Positions 34,014 through 42,408 of a DNA stretch of 64,000 nucleotides are shown here, one piece after another (positions within the stretch are counted from its first letter, which is position 1; each line of letters starts with the position of its first letter). The notes beneath the pieces are model-generated. The model did not search any database and was not told the origin of the DNA. It saw nothing but the letters and a program-made list of their open reading frames with translations. Source of the DNA: Myxococcales bacterium. Its GTDB lineage: Bacteria; Myxococcota_A; Polyangia; Haliangiales; Haliangiaceae. The DNA lies in assembly GCA_016717005.1 (NCBI GenBank), contig JADJUF010000025.1, positions 51,225-115,224 on the forward strand. Direction: 5' to 3'. A program made the translations under genes and the position numbers.

Positions 34014-35915
34014 CTACTCGGCGCCGGGATCGAACTTGGCGACCCGGAGGCAGGTCTGCCGGATGCCGGTCTTCGCGCCGGAGGTCGCGCGCGAGTAGTA
34101 CATCTTGGCCTTGGCCTGGTTCTTCAGGTTGCACGCCGAGAGCGCGGCGATGTTGATCGCCTTGGTGATCTGCGGGGTCGGCGCGCCCGACATCTTGATG
34201 ACCTGCTCGGCCAGGGAGAGCGCCCGCGCGTACTGGCCGTTGACCGCGGCCGAGCTGGCCTCGGCGGCGATCGCCGTGGCGTCGCCGGAGGGGGGCGGCG
34301 AGCCACCGCCACCGCTGCTGCCACCGCTGCTGCCGCCGCTGCCGCCGCTGCTGCCGCCGCCGCCGCCCGGCGGCTTCACGGCCACGGTGTCGTCGCAGTT
34401 CACGTCGCGCACGGCGGCGCCGGCGTCGGAGAACACCTTGCTGGCCTCGGTGGCGAGCTTGTCGAGGTCCTTGCAGCGCTTGGACTTGGCCAGGCTCGCG
34501 GCCTGGCGCTTGGTCTCCGACAGGTACTGGCTGTGCAGCTTGTCGTAGCCGTCCCGGGCCTTGTTCTTGTAGACCGAGTTCTCGGGGATCGCCTCGAACG
34601 CCGCCACCGCCGACTCGTACTGGCGCCGGCCCGCGGCCGCGGTGAAGTCGCTGTACAGGTTGCTGTTGGCGGCCTCGCGGTGGGCCTGGTCGGCCAGGGT
34701 CTTGGCCTCGGCGTTGTTGCGGTCGAGCGCGAGGATCTCGGCGGCGCGCTCGGCGGCGGGCCCCCACTTGTTGTTCTCGATCGCGGCGCGGGCCTCGGTG
34801 AGCAGCGCGGCGACGTTGTCGCTGACCGACGGGACCGCGCTGCCGCTGCCGGCGGGCTCGACCGCCGAGCCGGGGCTGGGGGCCGTGTCGCTGCCGCTGC
34901 CGGCCGGGTCGGTCGGCCCCGCGGCCACGCCGGGGTTGGTGGCGGGGGTGCCGGCGCTGCCAGCGCTGCCCCCGCTCCCGTCGCTGCCGCGCGCGGCCAT
35001 CTCGGGGTTCTTCTTCCCGCCGCCGCCGCCGCCCGACGCGACCACCGCGATCACGCCGCCGACCACGACCACGCCGAGCAGCGCGAAGATCCAGGTCTTG
35101 CTCTTGCCGGTGGGGACGTCGACGATCTGGGCGTCGCGCCCGAACAGAAAGTCCTCGCCGGCCTCGACGAAGCGGAACCGGACGTGGCCGAGATCGATCG
35201 TGTCGCCGCGGCGTAGCTCGACCTTGCCGTAGTCCTCGCCGTTGACCCGCACGCCGTTGGACGACTGCAGATCCATGATCGTGTAGCGGCCGGTGTCGGC
35301 CTCGCGGACGATCTTGGCGTGGTTGCGGCTGATCGAGCGGTGGTTGATGACGACGTCGTTGTCGTCGGTCCGGCCGATGACCATCTGCTGCTTGGTCAGC
35401 TGGAACTCGCGGCCGGCGAAGTTCGACGACAGCACCACGATGCGGGCGTGGCCACCGGGCGCGGCGACCGCCGCCGGCGCCACCGCGCGCGCGGTCGGGT
35501 CGGTGTCGGCCAGGCCCATCGGCACCGCCATCGGCGCCGCCGGCATCGCCGCGGCGAGCTGGGCTGGATCGAGGCGCTCGATCGGCTGGGTGCGGGCGTC
35601 CTCGTAGGGCACCGGCGCCTCGACCCCCTCGGCCTTGAGCTCGATGAGGTAGTCGCCGATCTGGACCCGGTCGCTGACCGCCAGCACCGTGCGCTGGGAG
35701 ATCCGCGTGCCGTTGACGCGCACGCCGTTGTAGCTGCCGAGGTCCTCGATCGCGACCGCACCGTTGGCGCGACTGATCCGCGCGTGCTTGCGCGAGACGT
35801 TGCGCTCGGTCAGCCGGATGGTGTTGCCTTCCTTGCGGCCGATGGTGATCTCGTCCCGCACCAAGGGAACGACGGTGGTCTTTCCCTCATCATCCTGGAT
35901 CACTAGCTTGAACAT
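34014..35915 (-). CDS. Membrane protein with two N-terminal FHA domains and periplasmic helical repeats
   Basis: 633 residues. FHA 1 (about 10-95: IGRKEGNTIRL, VSRKHARI, LGSYNGVRVNG) and FHA 2 (about 165-255: IGRTDDNDVVI, ISRNHAKI, SSNGVRVNG) bind phospho-Thr peptides. One membrane helix near 275-295 (WIFALLGVVVVGGVIAVVASG), a Gly/Ser/Ala/Pro linker, then TPR-like helices interrupted by a second Gly/Ser linker. Type II topology implies that it senses kinase output inside and acts outside. GGAG lies eight bases before ATG 35915. It could connect the kinases of this window to the envelope. Confidence 0.88.
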   Translation of the reverse strand: MFKLVIQDDEGKTTVVPLVRDEITIGRKEGNTIRLTERNVSRKHARISRANGAVAIEDLGSYNGVRVNGTRISQRTVLAVSDRVQIGDYLIELKAEGVEAPVPYEDARTQPIERLDPAQLAAAMPAAPMAVPMGLADTDPTARAVAPAAVAAPGGHARIVVLSSNFAGREFQLTKQQMVIGRTDDNDVVINHRSISRNHAKIVREADTGRYTIMDLQSSNGVRVNGEDYGKVELRRGDTIDLGHVRFRFVEAGEDFLFGRDAQIVDVPTGKSKTWIFALLGVVVVGGVIAVVASGGGGGGKKNPEMAARGSDGSGGSAGSAGTPATNPGVAAGPTDPAGSGSDTAPSPGSAVEPAGSGSAVPSVSDNVAALLTEARAAIENNKWGPAAERAAEILALDRNNAEAKTLADQAHREAANSNLYSDFTAAAGRRQYESAVAAFEAIPENSVYKNKARDGYDKLHSQYLSETKRQAASLAKSKRCKDLDKLATEASKVFSDAGAAVRDVNCDDTVAVKPPGGGGGSSGGSGGSSGGSSGGGGSPPPSGDATAIAAEASSAAVNGQYARALSLAEQVIKMSGAPTPQITKAINIAALSACNLKNQAKAKMYYSRATSGAKTGIRQTCLRVAKFDPGAE

Positions 35916-35967
35916 CGGCTCATCTCCGCTGGCGACGGCCAGCGTCTACGCCCGCGGGATGCGGACC

Positions 35968-37257
35968 TCACTTGGACCCCAGCCAGCGCTGGGCGGTTTG
36001 GTAGGCGATGCGAAGTTGGTAGTCGTCCTCGAGCCTGGCGTCGAGTATCGCACGGTTGTCCGGGGCTTGCACCGCGTCCGGAGGCCCGGCTGGGGTGGCC
36101 CCGGCCGCCGTGCCACCTCCTGCCACCACGATCTCGGCCTCGAACTCTGGCACCTCTAGATCAGGGGAGATCCCGTGGGCCTCGACCTCGTGGCCGGCCG
36201 GGGTCAGGTAGCGGTTGGTCGTGAGCTTGATGCCGGAGCCGTCGTCCAGGTCGAAGTAGGTCTGGATGGCGCCCTTGCCGTAGGTCTTCATGCCGAGCAC
36301 CGTGGCGCGGCGGTGATCCTGCAGCGCGCCGGCCAGGATCTCGGCGGCGGAGGCGGTCTCGGCGTTGACCAGGGCGATCACCCGGGCGTTGACCGCGAGC
36401 CCGCCGCGGTGGGCCTTGTGGACCTCGACCTCGGTGGTCCGGCCGCGGATCGTGACGATCAGCCCGTCGTCGAGGAACTCGTCGGCGACCGCCATCGCCT
36501 GATCGATGAGCCCGCCCGAGTCGGTCCGCAGGTCGAGCAGGATGACCTCGGCCGCGTTCGCGCGGATGAGCGCGCGCAGCGCGGCGGCGGTGTCGGTGGC
36601 GGTGGCCTCCTGGAAGCGGCGGATCGACAGGTAGCCGATGCGCGGCGCCAGGACCTCGGACGCGACCGAGGGCACCTTCACCTGGGCCCGCACCAGCTCG
36701 ACCATGCGCGGGCCGGCGCCGCCGACCCGGACCACGCCGACGGTGACGCGCGACCCTGGGCTGCCCCGGAGCTGCTGATCCCAGTAGCGATCGTCCTGGG
36801 CGTCGTCGCCGACCGTCGACGCGCCGTCGATCAGGACGATCCGATCGTCGACCGCGATGCCGGCCCGGGCCGCGGGCGAGTCGGGCACGACCTCGTCGAC
36901 GATCGGCCAGCCCAGCGCGTTGGGCATGGCGTCGTCGGGGCCGCCCGGACCGAGCGCGAGGCCGACGCCGCCGAACTCGCCCTCGGTGTCCTGCCGCAGC
37001 CGGCGATACTCGGTCGGCGAGAAGAACGCCGAGTACGCATCGAGGCTCGCGACCATGCCGCGCGCGGCCGCGTACAGGAGCTGCCGCTCGGACACCGGCT
37101 CGACGTACTGCTGGCTCGCGAACGACAGCGTCTGGGCGAACGTGTCGAGGCTCTGGTAGCGGACCGCCTGGGCCCGCTGCGGGCGGGCCGCCACCGACAC
37201 CGCCGCGGCGATGGCGCAGCCCGCGGCGAAGCAGGCGACGTGGCTCGCGCGCGACAC
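35968..37257 (-). CDS. ctpA: C-terminal processing peptidase, S41 (CtpA-like)
   Basis: 429 residues. An N-terminal hydrophobic anchor (HVACFAAGCAIAAAVSVAA), a PDZ domain (about 90-175: GVGLAL, DSPAARAGIAVDDRIVLIDG), then the S41 core: LLDLRTDSGGLID, nucleophile Ser in TASAAEILAGAL and Lys in KTYGKGAIQT. It degrades or trims exported proteins. Leaderless GTG 37257 with TACCAT 7 nt upstream, so it has its own promoter although it lies 39 bp after envC in an ftsE-ftsX-envC-ctpA series, an order seen in many bacteria. Confidence 0.92.
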   Translation of the reverse strand: MSRASHVACFAAGCAIAAAVSVAARPQRAQAVRYQSLDTFAQTLSFASQQYVEPVSERQLLYAAARGMVASLDAYSAFFSPTEYRRLRQDTEGEFGGVGLALGPGGPDDAMPNALGWPIVDEVVPDSPAARAGIAVDDRIVLIDGASTVGDDAQDDRYWDQQLRGSPGSRVTVGVVRVGGAGPRMVELVRAQVKVPSVASEVLAPRIGYLSIRRFQEATATDTAAALRALIRANAAEVILLDLRTDSGGLIDQAMAVADEFLDDGLIVTIRGRTTEVEVHKAHRGGLAVNARVIALVNAETASAAEILAGALQDHRRATVLGMKTYGKGAIQTYFDLDDGSGIKLTTNRYLTPAGHEVEAHGISPDLEVPEFEAEIVVAGGGTAAGATPAGPPDAVQAPDNRAILDARLEDDYQLRIAYQTAQRWLGSK

Positions 37258-37264
37258 GCCTGCG

Positions 37265-37270
37265 ATGGTA
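37265..37270 (-). promoter_or_regulatory. Predicted -10 of leaderless promoter
   Basis: TACCAT on the minus strand, 7 nt before GTG 37257, in the envC-ctpA gap. Confidence 0.5.
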
Positions 37271-37296
37271 GCGCGATCGTCTGGGCGGCGCCGGGC

Positions 37297-38067
37297 CTAC
37301 CTCGGCAAAAGGTAGGGCTCCGGGTCGACCGGCAGGCCGCCGGGCCCGACCGGCACCCGGACCTCGAAGTAGACGCGGGTCTTGTGCGGGGTGCCCAGAC
37401 GCTGGCCGGCCTCGACATGGTCGCCGGTGGCCACGGCCAGCTCGCCGAGCTTGCCGACGACGGTCCAGACGCCGCCGTGGTCGAGCACGGCGCCGCGGTC
37501 GAGCCCGCGGATCGGGCCGGCGTAGCGGACGATGCCGTCGGCCGGCGCCACGACCTCGGCGTCGCGCGCGACCTCGAAGTCGAGCCCGCGCCGCGCCAGC
37601 ACCGCCCGGCTGTCGTCGTGAACGAGCGTTCCAAACCGGCGGGCGATCGCGCCGGCGACCGGGCGGCGCAGGCGCAGGTCGGCCGGGGGCGCCGTCGCGC
37701 GCGCGCGATCGGCGTCGATGCGCAGCGCCGCGCTGGTGAGGCTGTCGACCTCGCGCGCCAGCAGCGTGACCTCGGCGCGATCGCGCGCCAGCAACAGCCG
37801 CGCGGTGGCCCGGCCGCGCGCGACGGCCATGCGCTCGCCCGGGGCGATCGTCAGCGGCGCCGACGCGTCGCGCAGGAGCTTGTAGGCCAGGCGGACCCGC
37901 TGCACCCGCGCCCGCTGGCGCTCGTGCTGCTTGGCCAGGACCTGTTCGCGCGCGCGCGCGACCGACGCCGCCTGGGCGTCGAGCTGCTCGTCCAGGCTCG
38001 GGCCGGCCTCGGCCGCGCGGGTCAGCGCGGCGATCGCGAGCGCGCCGCCGAGGAGCCAGCTACGCAT
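37297..38067 (-). CDS. envC: EnvC-like murein hydrolase activator (degenerate LytM/M23)
   Basis: 256 residues. Signal peptide (to about 21), a coiled coil (LDEQLDAQAASVARAREQVLAKQHERQRARVQRVRLAYKLL), then a LytM/M23 domain (FGTLVHDD, GLDFEVARDAEVVAPADGIVRYAGPIRG, VYFEVR). Zinc ligands are missing: RRGLDF replaces HxGxD and TRVYFEVR replaces HLHFEVR, as in EnvC, which activates amidases rather than cutting murein. Start overlaps ftsX by 8 nt. It should dock on FtsX outside the membrane. Confidence 0.88.
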   Translation of the reverse strand: MRSWLLGGALAIAALTRAAEAGPSLDEQLDAQAASVARAREQVLAKQHERQRARVQRVRLAYKLLRDASAPLTIAPGERMAVARGRATARLLLARDRAEVTLLAREVDSLTSAALRIDADRARATAPPADLRLRRPVAGAIARRFGTLVHDDSRAVLARRGLDFEVARDAEVVAPADGIVRYAGPIRGLDRGAVLDHGGVWTVVGKLGELAVATGDHVEAGQRLGTPHKTRVYFEVRVPVGPGGLPVDPEPYLLPR

Positions 38068-38920
38068 CCCGCGTCCCCGCCACCACGCCGCCGGCGAGGC
38101 CGAGGCCGGCGCCGAGCGCCATGATCAAGCCGACCGCGGCCGGGGTCCACGCCCGCGCGTCGGTCAGCGCGCCCAGATCGGCGCTGGCCCCGACGGCGCG
38201 CCCGACCGCGAGCGCCACCGCGGCGCCGAGCACGCCCAGCGCGATCCCGGCGCCGTAGGTCGGCGCGCGGGTGAGCCACGGGCCCGCGCCCAGCAGGCGC
38301 AGCGCCGCGCGCTCGCGCTGATCGGCCGCGAGGTGCAGCCGGATGGCCGCGGCGACGGCGATCACGCCGCCGACGCCGACCACGACGAACAGCGCCCACG
38401 CCAGGCGGGCGAGCCGGGCCAGGGCGTCGGCGAGCGGCGCGCTCGCGTCGCGCGTGACCTCGACGTCCTCGACGCCCGCGGTCCCGCGCAGGAGCCCGAC
38501 GATCGGGCTGGCGGCGGCGACGTCGGTGACGCCGGGCGCGAGCGTGATCTCGAGCGACAGCGGCAGGCTGCTGGGCTCGACGCCGTCGAGCAGCTGGTCG
38601 TGGGCGCCCAGCGCGACCCGCAGGCGGTCGCTGGCCTCGTCGGCGCTGACGACCGCGACCGCGTCGACGCCGCCGGTGGCGCGCAGCCGCTCGGCCAGGG
38701 CCGTGGCCTGCTCGGCGGTGGCGCCCTCGTCGAGGTAGACCACCATCGACGCCTGGGCCCGGGCGCCGTGGGACCACGCCCCGACCTCGCGCGCGGCCAG
38801 CCGGGTCGCGGCCACGCCGACCAGCGCCGCGGCGATCGCGGCGATCGCCCAGGCCGAGGCGCGGGGGTCGCGGGTGAGCAGCCGCAGCGAGCGCGCCAGC
38901 AGCGACGCCAGCGCGGTCAT
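38060..38920 (-). CDS. ftsX: FtsX-like cell-division permease
   Basis: 286 residues, four membrane helices: one near 25-45, an outside domain of ~125 residues (ASMVVYLDEGATAEQATALAERLRATGGVDAVAVVSADEA is the FtsX extracellular domain), then three helices (LAWALFVVVGVGGVIAVAAAIRLHLAADQRERAALRLLGA and following). The conserved RxE..LRLLGA coupling helix is present. Start overlaps ftsE (ATGA) and stop overlaps envC. Partner of the FtsE-like protein; ATP-driven signalling to EnvC is expected in the family. Confidence 0.9.
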   Translation of the reverse strand: MTALASLLARSLRLLTRDPRASAWAIAAIAAALVGVAATRLAAREVGAWSHGARAQASMVVYLDEGATAEQATALAERLRATGGVDAVAVVSADEASDRLRVALGAHDQLLDGVEPSSLPLSLEITLAPGVTDVAAASPIVGLLRGTAGVEDVEVTRDASAPLADALARLARLAWALFVVVGVGGVIAVAAAIRLHLAADQRERAALRLLGAGPWLTRAPTYGAGIALGVLGAAVALAVGRAVGASADLGALTDARAWTPAAVGLIMALGAGLGLAGGVVAGTRDA

Positions 38921-39714
38921 CGACGGTTCCCCGCCGAGCGCGCCACCGGGAACGGCACGACGTTGGGGACGGCCTCGGCCTCGGGCGTCGGGCGCTCGAT
39001 CTCGGCCTCGACGTGGGGCGCGGCGTCGATGGCCTCGACCACGACGGTCGCGGGATCGACCAGGCGGTGCCGGTGGATCGTCAGCACCCGCCAGCCCAGG
39101 CGACCGGCCGCGGCCAGGAGCGCCGGATCGCGCGACGTCACGACCGCGGCGGCGCCGTCGGCGATCCGCGCGCGCAGCGCCTCGACGAAGCGGGCGGTGC
39201 CGTCGCCGTCCTGGTGGCAGGTCGGCTGGTCCGCGATCACGACGTCCGGATTCCGGACGAAGGCGCGGGCCCACGCGACCCGCTGCCGGGCCGCCATCGA
39301 CAGGCTCGCGATCGCGCGGTGGGGGGCGACGTCGACCGCGGCCAGCGCGGCGGTGGCCCGGCGCCGGCGCTCGCGGGCGCGGACCCCGGCGACCTCGAGC
39401 GCGAGCTCGACGTTGGCGCCGGCGGTCGCGTCGGCGACGAGCGCCAGGTCCTGGGGGACGACGCCGAGGCGCCGGCGCAGGCGCACCAGCGACGACGCGC
39501 GCAGCCGCGCGAGGTCGCGGCCGACGACCGCGACCGTGCCGACGGCCTGGCGCTGACCGGTCAGCAGCTCGATCAGGGCGGTGGCGCCGGCGCCGGCCGG
39601 CGCGCCGATCACCACCACCTCGCCGCCGGCGACCGCGAGGTCGACGTCGACGAAGACCGGGCGGTCGTCGTACGCGAGGCCGGCCTGGCGCAGCGCGATC
39701 ATGGGCTCGCTCAT
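38917..39714 (-). CDS. ftsE: FtsE-like ABC protein with destroyed catalytic motifs
   Basis: 265 residues, ABC ATPase fold, but key residues are changed. The Walker A is GAPAGAGAT (37-45) with Ala44 in place of Lys. The signature LSGGQ is LSMAA (138-142). The Walker B has Asp162-Gln163 in place of Asp-Glu, the D-loop lacks the usual NLD, and the H-loop His is replaced (VVTSRD). The Q-loop (VPQD, Gln88) remains. A ~50-residue C-terminal tail is extra. The operon position (ftsE-ftsX-envC) leaves little doubt about ancestry. GAGGG four bases before ATG 39714. ATP hydrolysis is probably lost; it may be a structural adaptor. Confidence 0.88.
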   Translation of the reverse strand: MSEPMIALRQAGLAYDDRPVFVDVDLAVAGGEVVVIGAPAGAGATALIELLTGQRQAVGTVAVVGRDLARLRASSLVRLRRRLGVVPQDLALVADATAGANVELALEVAGVRARERRRRATAALAAVDVAPHRAIASLSMAARQRVAWARAFVRNPDVVIADQPTCHQDGDGTARFVEALRARIADGAAAVVTSRDPALLAAAGRLGWRVLTIHRHRLVDPATVVVEAIDAAPHVEAEIERPTPEAEAVPNVVPFPVARSAGNRR

Positions 39715-39792
39715 CACCCTCGGTCGTACGCCCCTGGGGCGGGTGGGGCAAAAATTCGGCCGTCACCGGCGCGGCGCCCGGGTCCGCAGGGC

Positions 39793-39798
39793 TACGAT
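39793..39798 (+). promoter_or_regulatory. Predicted -10 of leaderless promoter
   Basis: TACGAT 6 nt before GTG 39805. The gap to the divergent ftsE is only ~90 bp, so both promoters share it. Confidence 0.5.
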
Positions 39799-39804
39799 CC
39801 GGGC

Positions 39805-40521
39805 GTGCGCGCGCGGCTCTTCTCGGCGGCCCTCGGCCTCGCGCTCGCGAGCTGCCGCGGCACGTCCCCCGACGGCCGCGTCGACGAGCTGAAGCGCCGG
39901 CTGGCCGAGGCCGAGGGGCGCCTCGAGGCGATCGAGCGCACCGGCACCCGGGTCGACGCGCAGCGGGTCGCGCGCGAGCTCGCGGCCCAGGGGCCCAGCT
40001 CTGGGCTCGCAGGTCCGCTCGGCCCCGAGGGCCCGCCCGGCATCCCCGGCCCGCAAGGACCGCTCGGTCCGCCCGGCCCCGCCAGCGCCGGTCCCGAGGG
40101 CCCGGTCGGCCCGCCCGGCGTGCCGGGCCCGGTCGGCCCCGAGGGAGCGCAGGGCGTGCAGGGCCTCCAGGGACCGCAAGGCCTGCAAGGGCCCCAGGGG
40201 CCTCAGGGGCCGCGCGGCCCCGCGGGTCCCCCGGGCGCGTACGCAGGCAAGACCGATCTGTCGCGGCGCGAGGCCCGCGTGTCGGTCGGGCCCGGGCAGG
40301 TCGCGTCGGTCGTGGCCGCGTGCGAGCGGGCGCGCGATCTGGTCATCACCGGCGGCTGCTACGCCGATCCGATGTGGATCGCCGAGCTCGTCGCCGCGCG
40401 GCCCACCGGCCTCACCGATCCGACCGCGGCCTCGAGCTGGCGCTGCGACTACCGCAACACGTCGACCGGGCAGGCCATCGAGGTCGTGGCCGAGGTCTAC
40501 TGCGTCGCGCCGCGCGAGTGA
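39805..40521 (+). CDS. Collagen-like lipoprotein
   Basis: 238 residues. Short signal peptide with lipobox (LFSAALGLALASC), a coiled coil (VDELKRRLAEAEGRLEAIERTG), then about 28 Gly-X-Y triplets (residues ~65-150, e.g. GPEGPPGIPGPQGPLGPPGP) that should trimerise as a collagen helix, and a C-terminal ~90-residue globular domain with four Cys (CERARDLVITGGCYADP, CDYRN, YCVAP). Leaderless GTG supported by the -10. A predicted trimeric surface stalk with a tip domain; the tip family is not recognised. Confidence 0.85.
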   Translation: MRARLFSAALGLALASCRGTSPDGRVDELKRRLAEAEGRLEAIERTGTRVDAQRVARELAAQGPSSGLAGPLGPEGPPGIPGPQGPLGPPGPASAGPEGPVGPPGVPGPVGPEGAQGVQGLQGPQGLQGPQGPQGPRGPAGPPGAYAGKTDLSRREARVSVGPGQVASVVAACERARDLVITGGCYADPMWIAELVAARPTGLTDPTAASSWRCDYRNTSTGQAIEVVAEVYCVAPRE

Positions 40522-40718
40522 CGGGCGCTGGTGCCGTGACCGGCGGCGTCGCGCTGCACGCGTGGACGCGCGCTGATCGCGTGACCGGCGGCGTCGCGGG
40601 CGCGCTGTTCGAGCGCCGCGTCGCGTCGCCCGCGCGAGTGCGGCGCGCTGGTCGCGTGACCCGCCGAAACGGCGAACGCCCCGCGTCGGCGGGGCGTCGG
40701 GGCACGCGCGGGCGCCGG

Positions 40719-41870
<1,152 letters not shown>

Positions 41871-42324
41871 GCCCGCGGCTCACTTCAACAAGGATGCCAT
41901 CGACGCGCGCGGGCGTGATCGCCGCCACGGCGCGGCTGCGCCAGATCGGCGCGCGCTGCCAGACCCACATCAGCGCTCGCGAGGTCGACGCCGCACGCGC
42001 GCGCAGATTGGTAAGCGCGGTGACGCCCATCGCATGCGGATCCCCTGACAGGGGCCGGCGGATCGTCGGCTTCGGTCAGCGCGCTGTCAGCGCCGGCGCC
42101 AACGTGATCTCCGACGGTGCGCAGCGCGCTGCGGCGCGACTCCGGCGCGACGAGGCGGCTCGTGACAGGGCGGCGCAGTGGCGCGCGGGGGCGAGGCGCC
42201 TTTTGCCTCGGCGTGCGCGTGGGATCAGGTCGCACACTGTCTGTCGTCGACGGAGATCGCGCTGCATCCGCCTACGGCGATCGCCGCGTCGGTGGTCGTC
42301 GGTGCATCGGCGGCGCGGGTCGAC

Positions 42325-42405
42325 GATGTAGGAGAAGCGCGCCGGGCGTGGACGCTCCAGCGAGTGCAACCGATCGGTTGCAGGTCCACGCGTCTCGCCT
42401 ACATC
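42325..42405. other. Large nested hairpin at the 3' end of the TonB receptor gene
   Basis: Outer arms GATGTAGGAGA (42325-42335) and TCTCGCCTACATC (42393-42405), inner arms GCGTGGAC (42346) and GTCCACGC (42384), with a perfect 18-bp palindrome TGCAACCGATCGGTTGCA (42365-42382) inside. It ends three bases before the receptor stop codon. No T tract follows. The rest of the gap 41871-42324 shows no plausible gene or other structure. Confidence 0.7.
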
Positions 42406-42408
42406 TCG

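Noticed and set aside
33284..34156. Open frames through the tandem repeats, rich in GVTRSVGGTH-type motifs
   Set aside because: Every frame is open because the repeat lacks stops; copy lengths vary by non-multiples of three.
41894..42331. 145-codon plus-strand frame upstream of the TonB receptor's 3' end
   Set aside because: Arg/Ala-rich translation without recognisable structure, and it runs into the hairpin.
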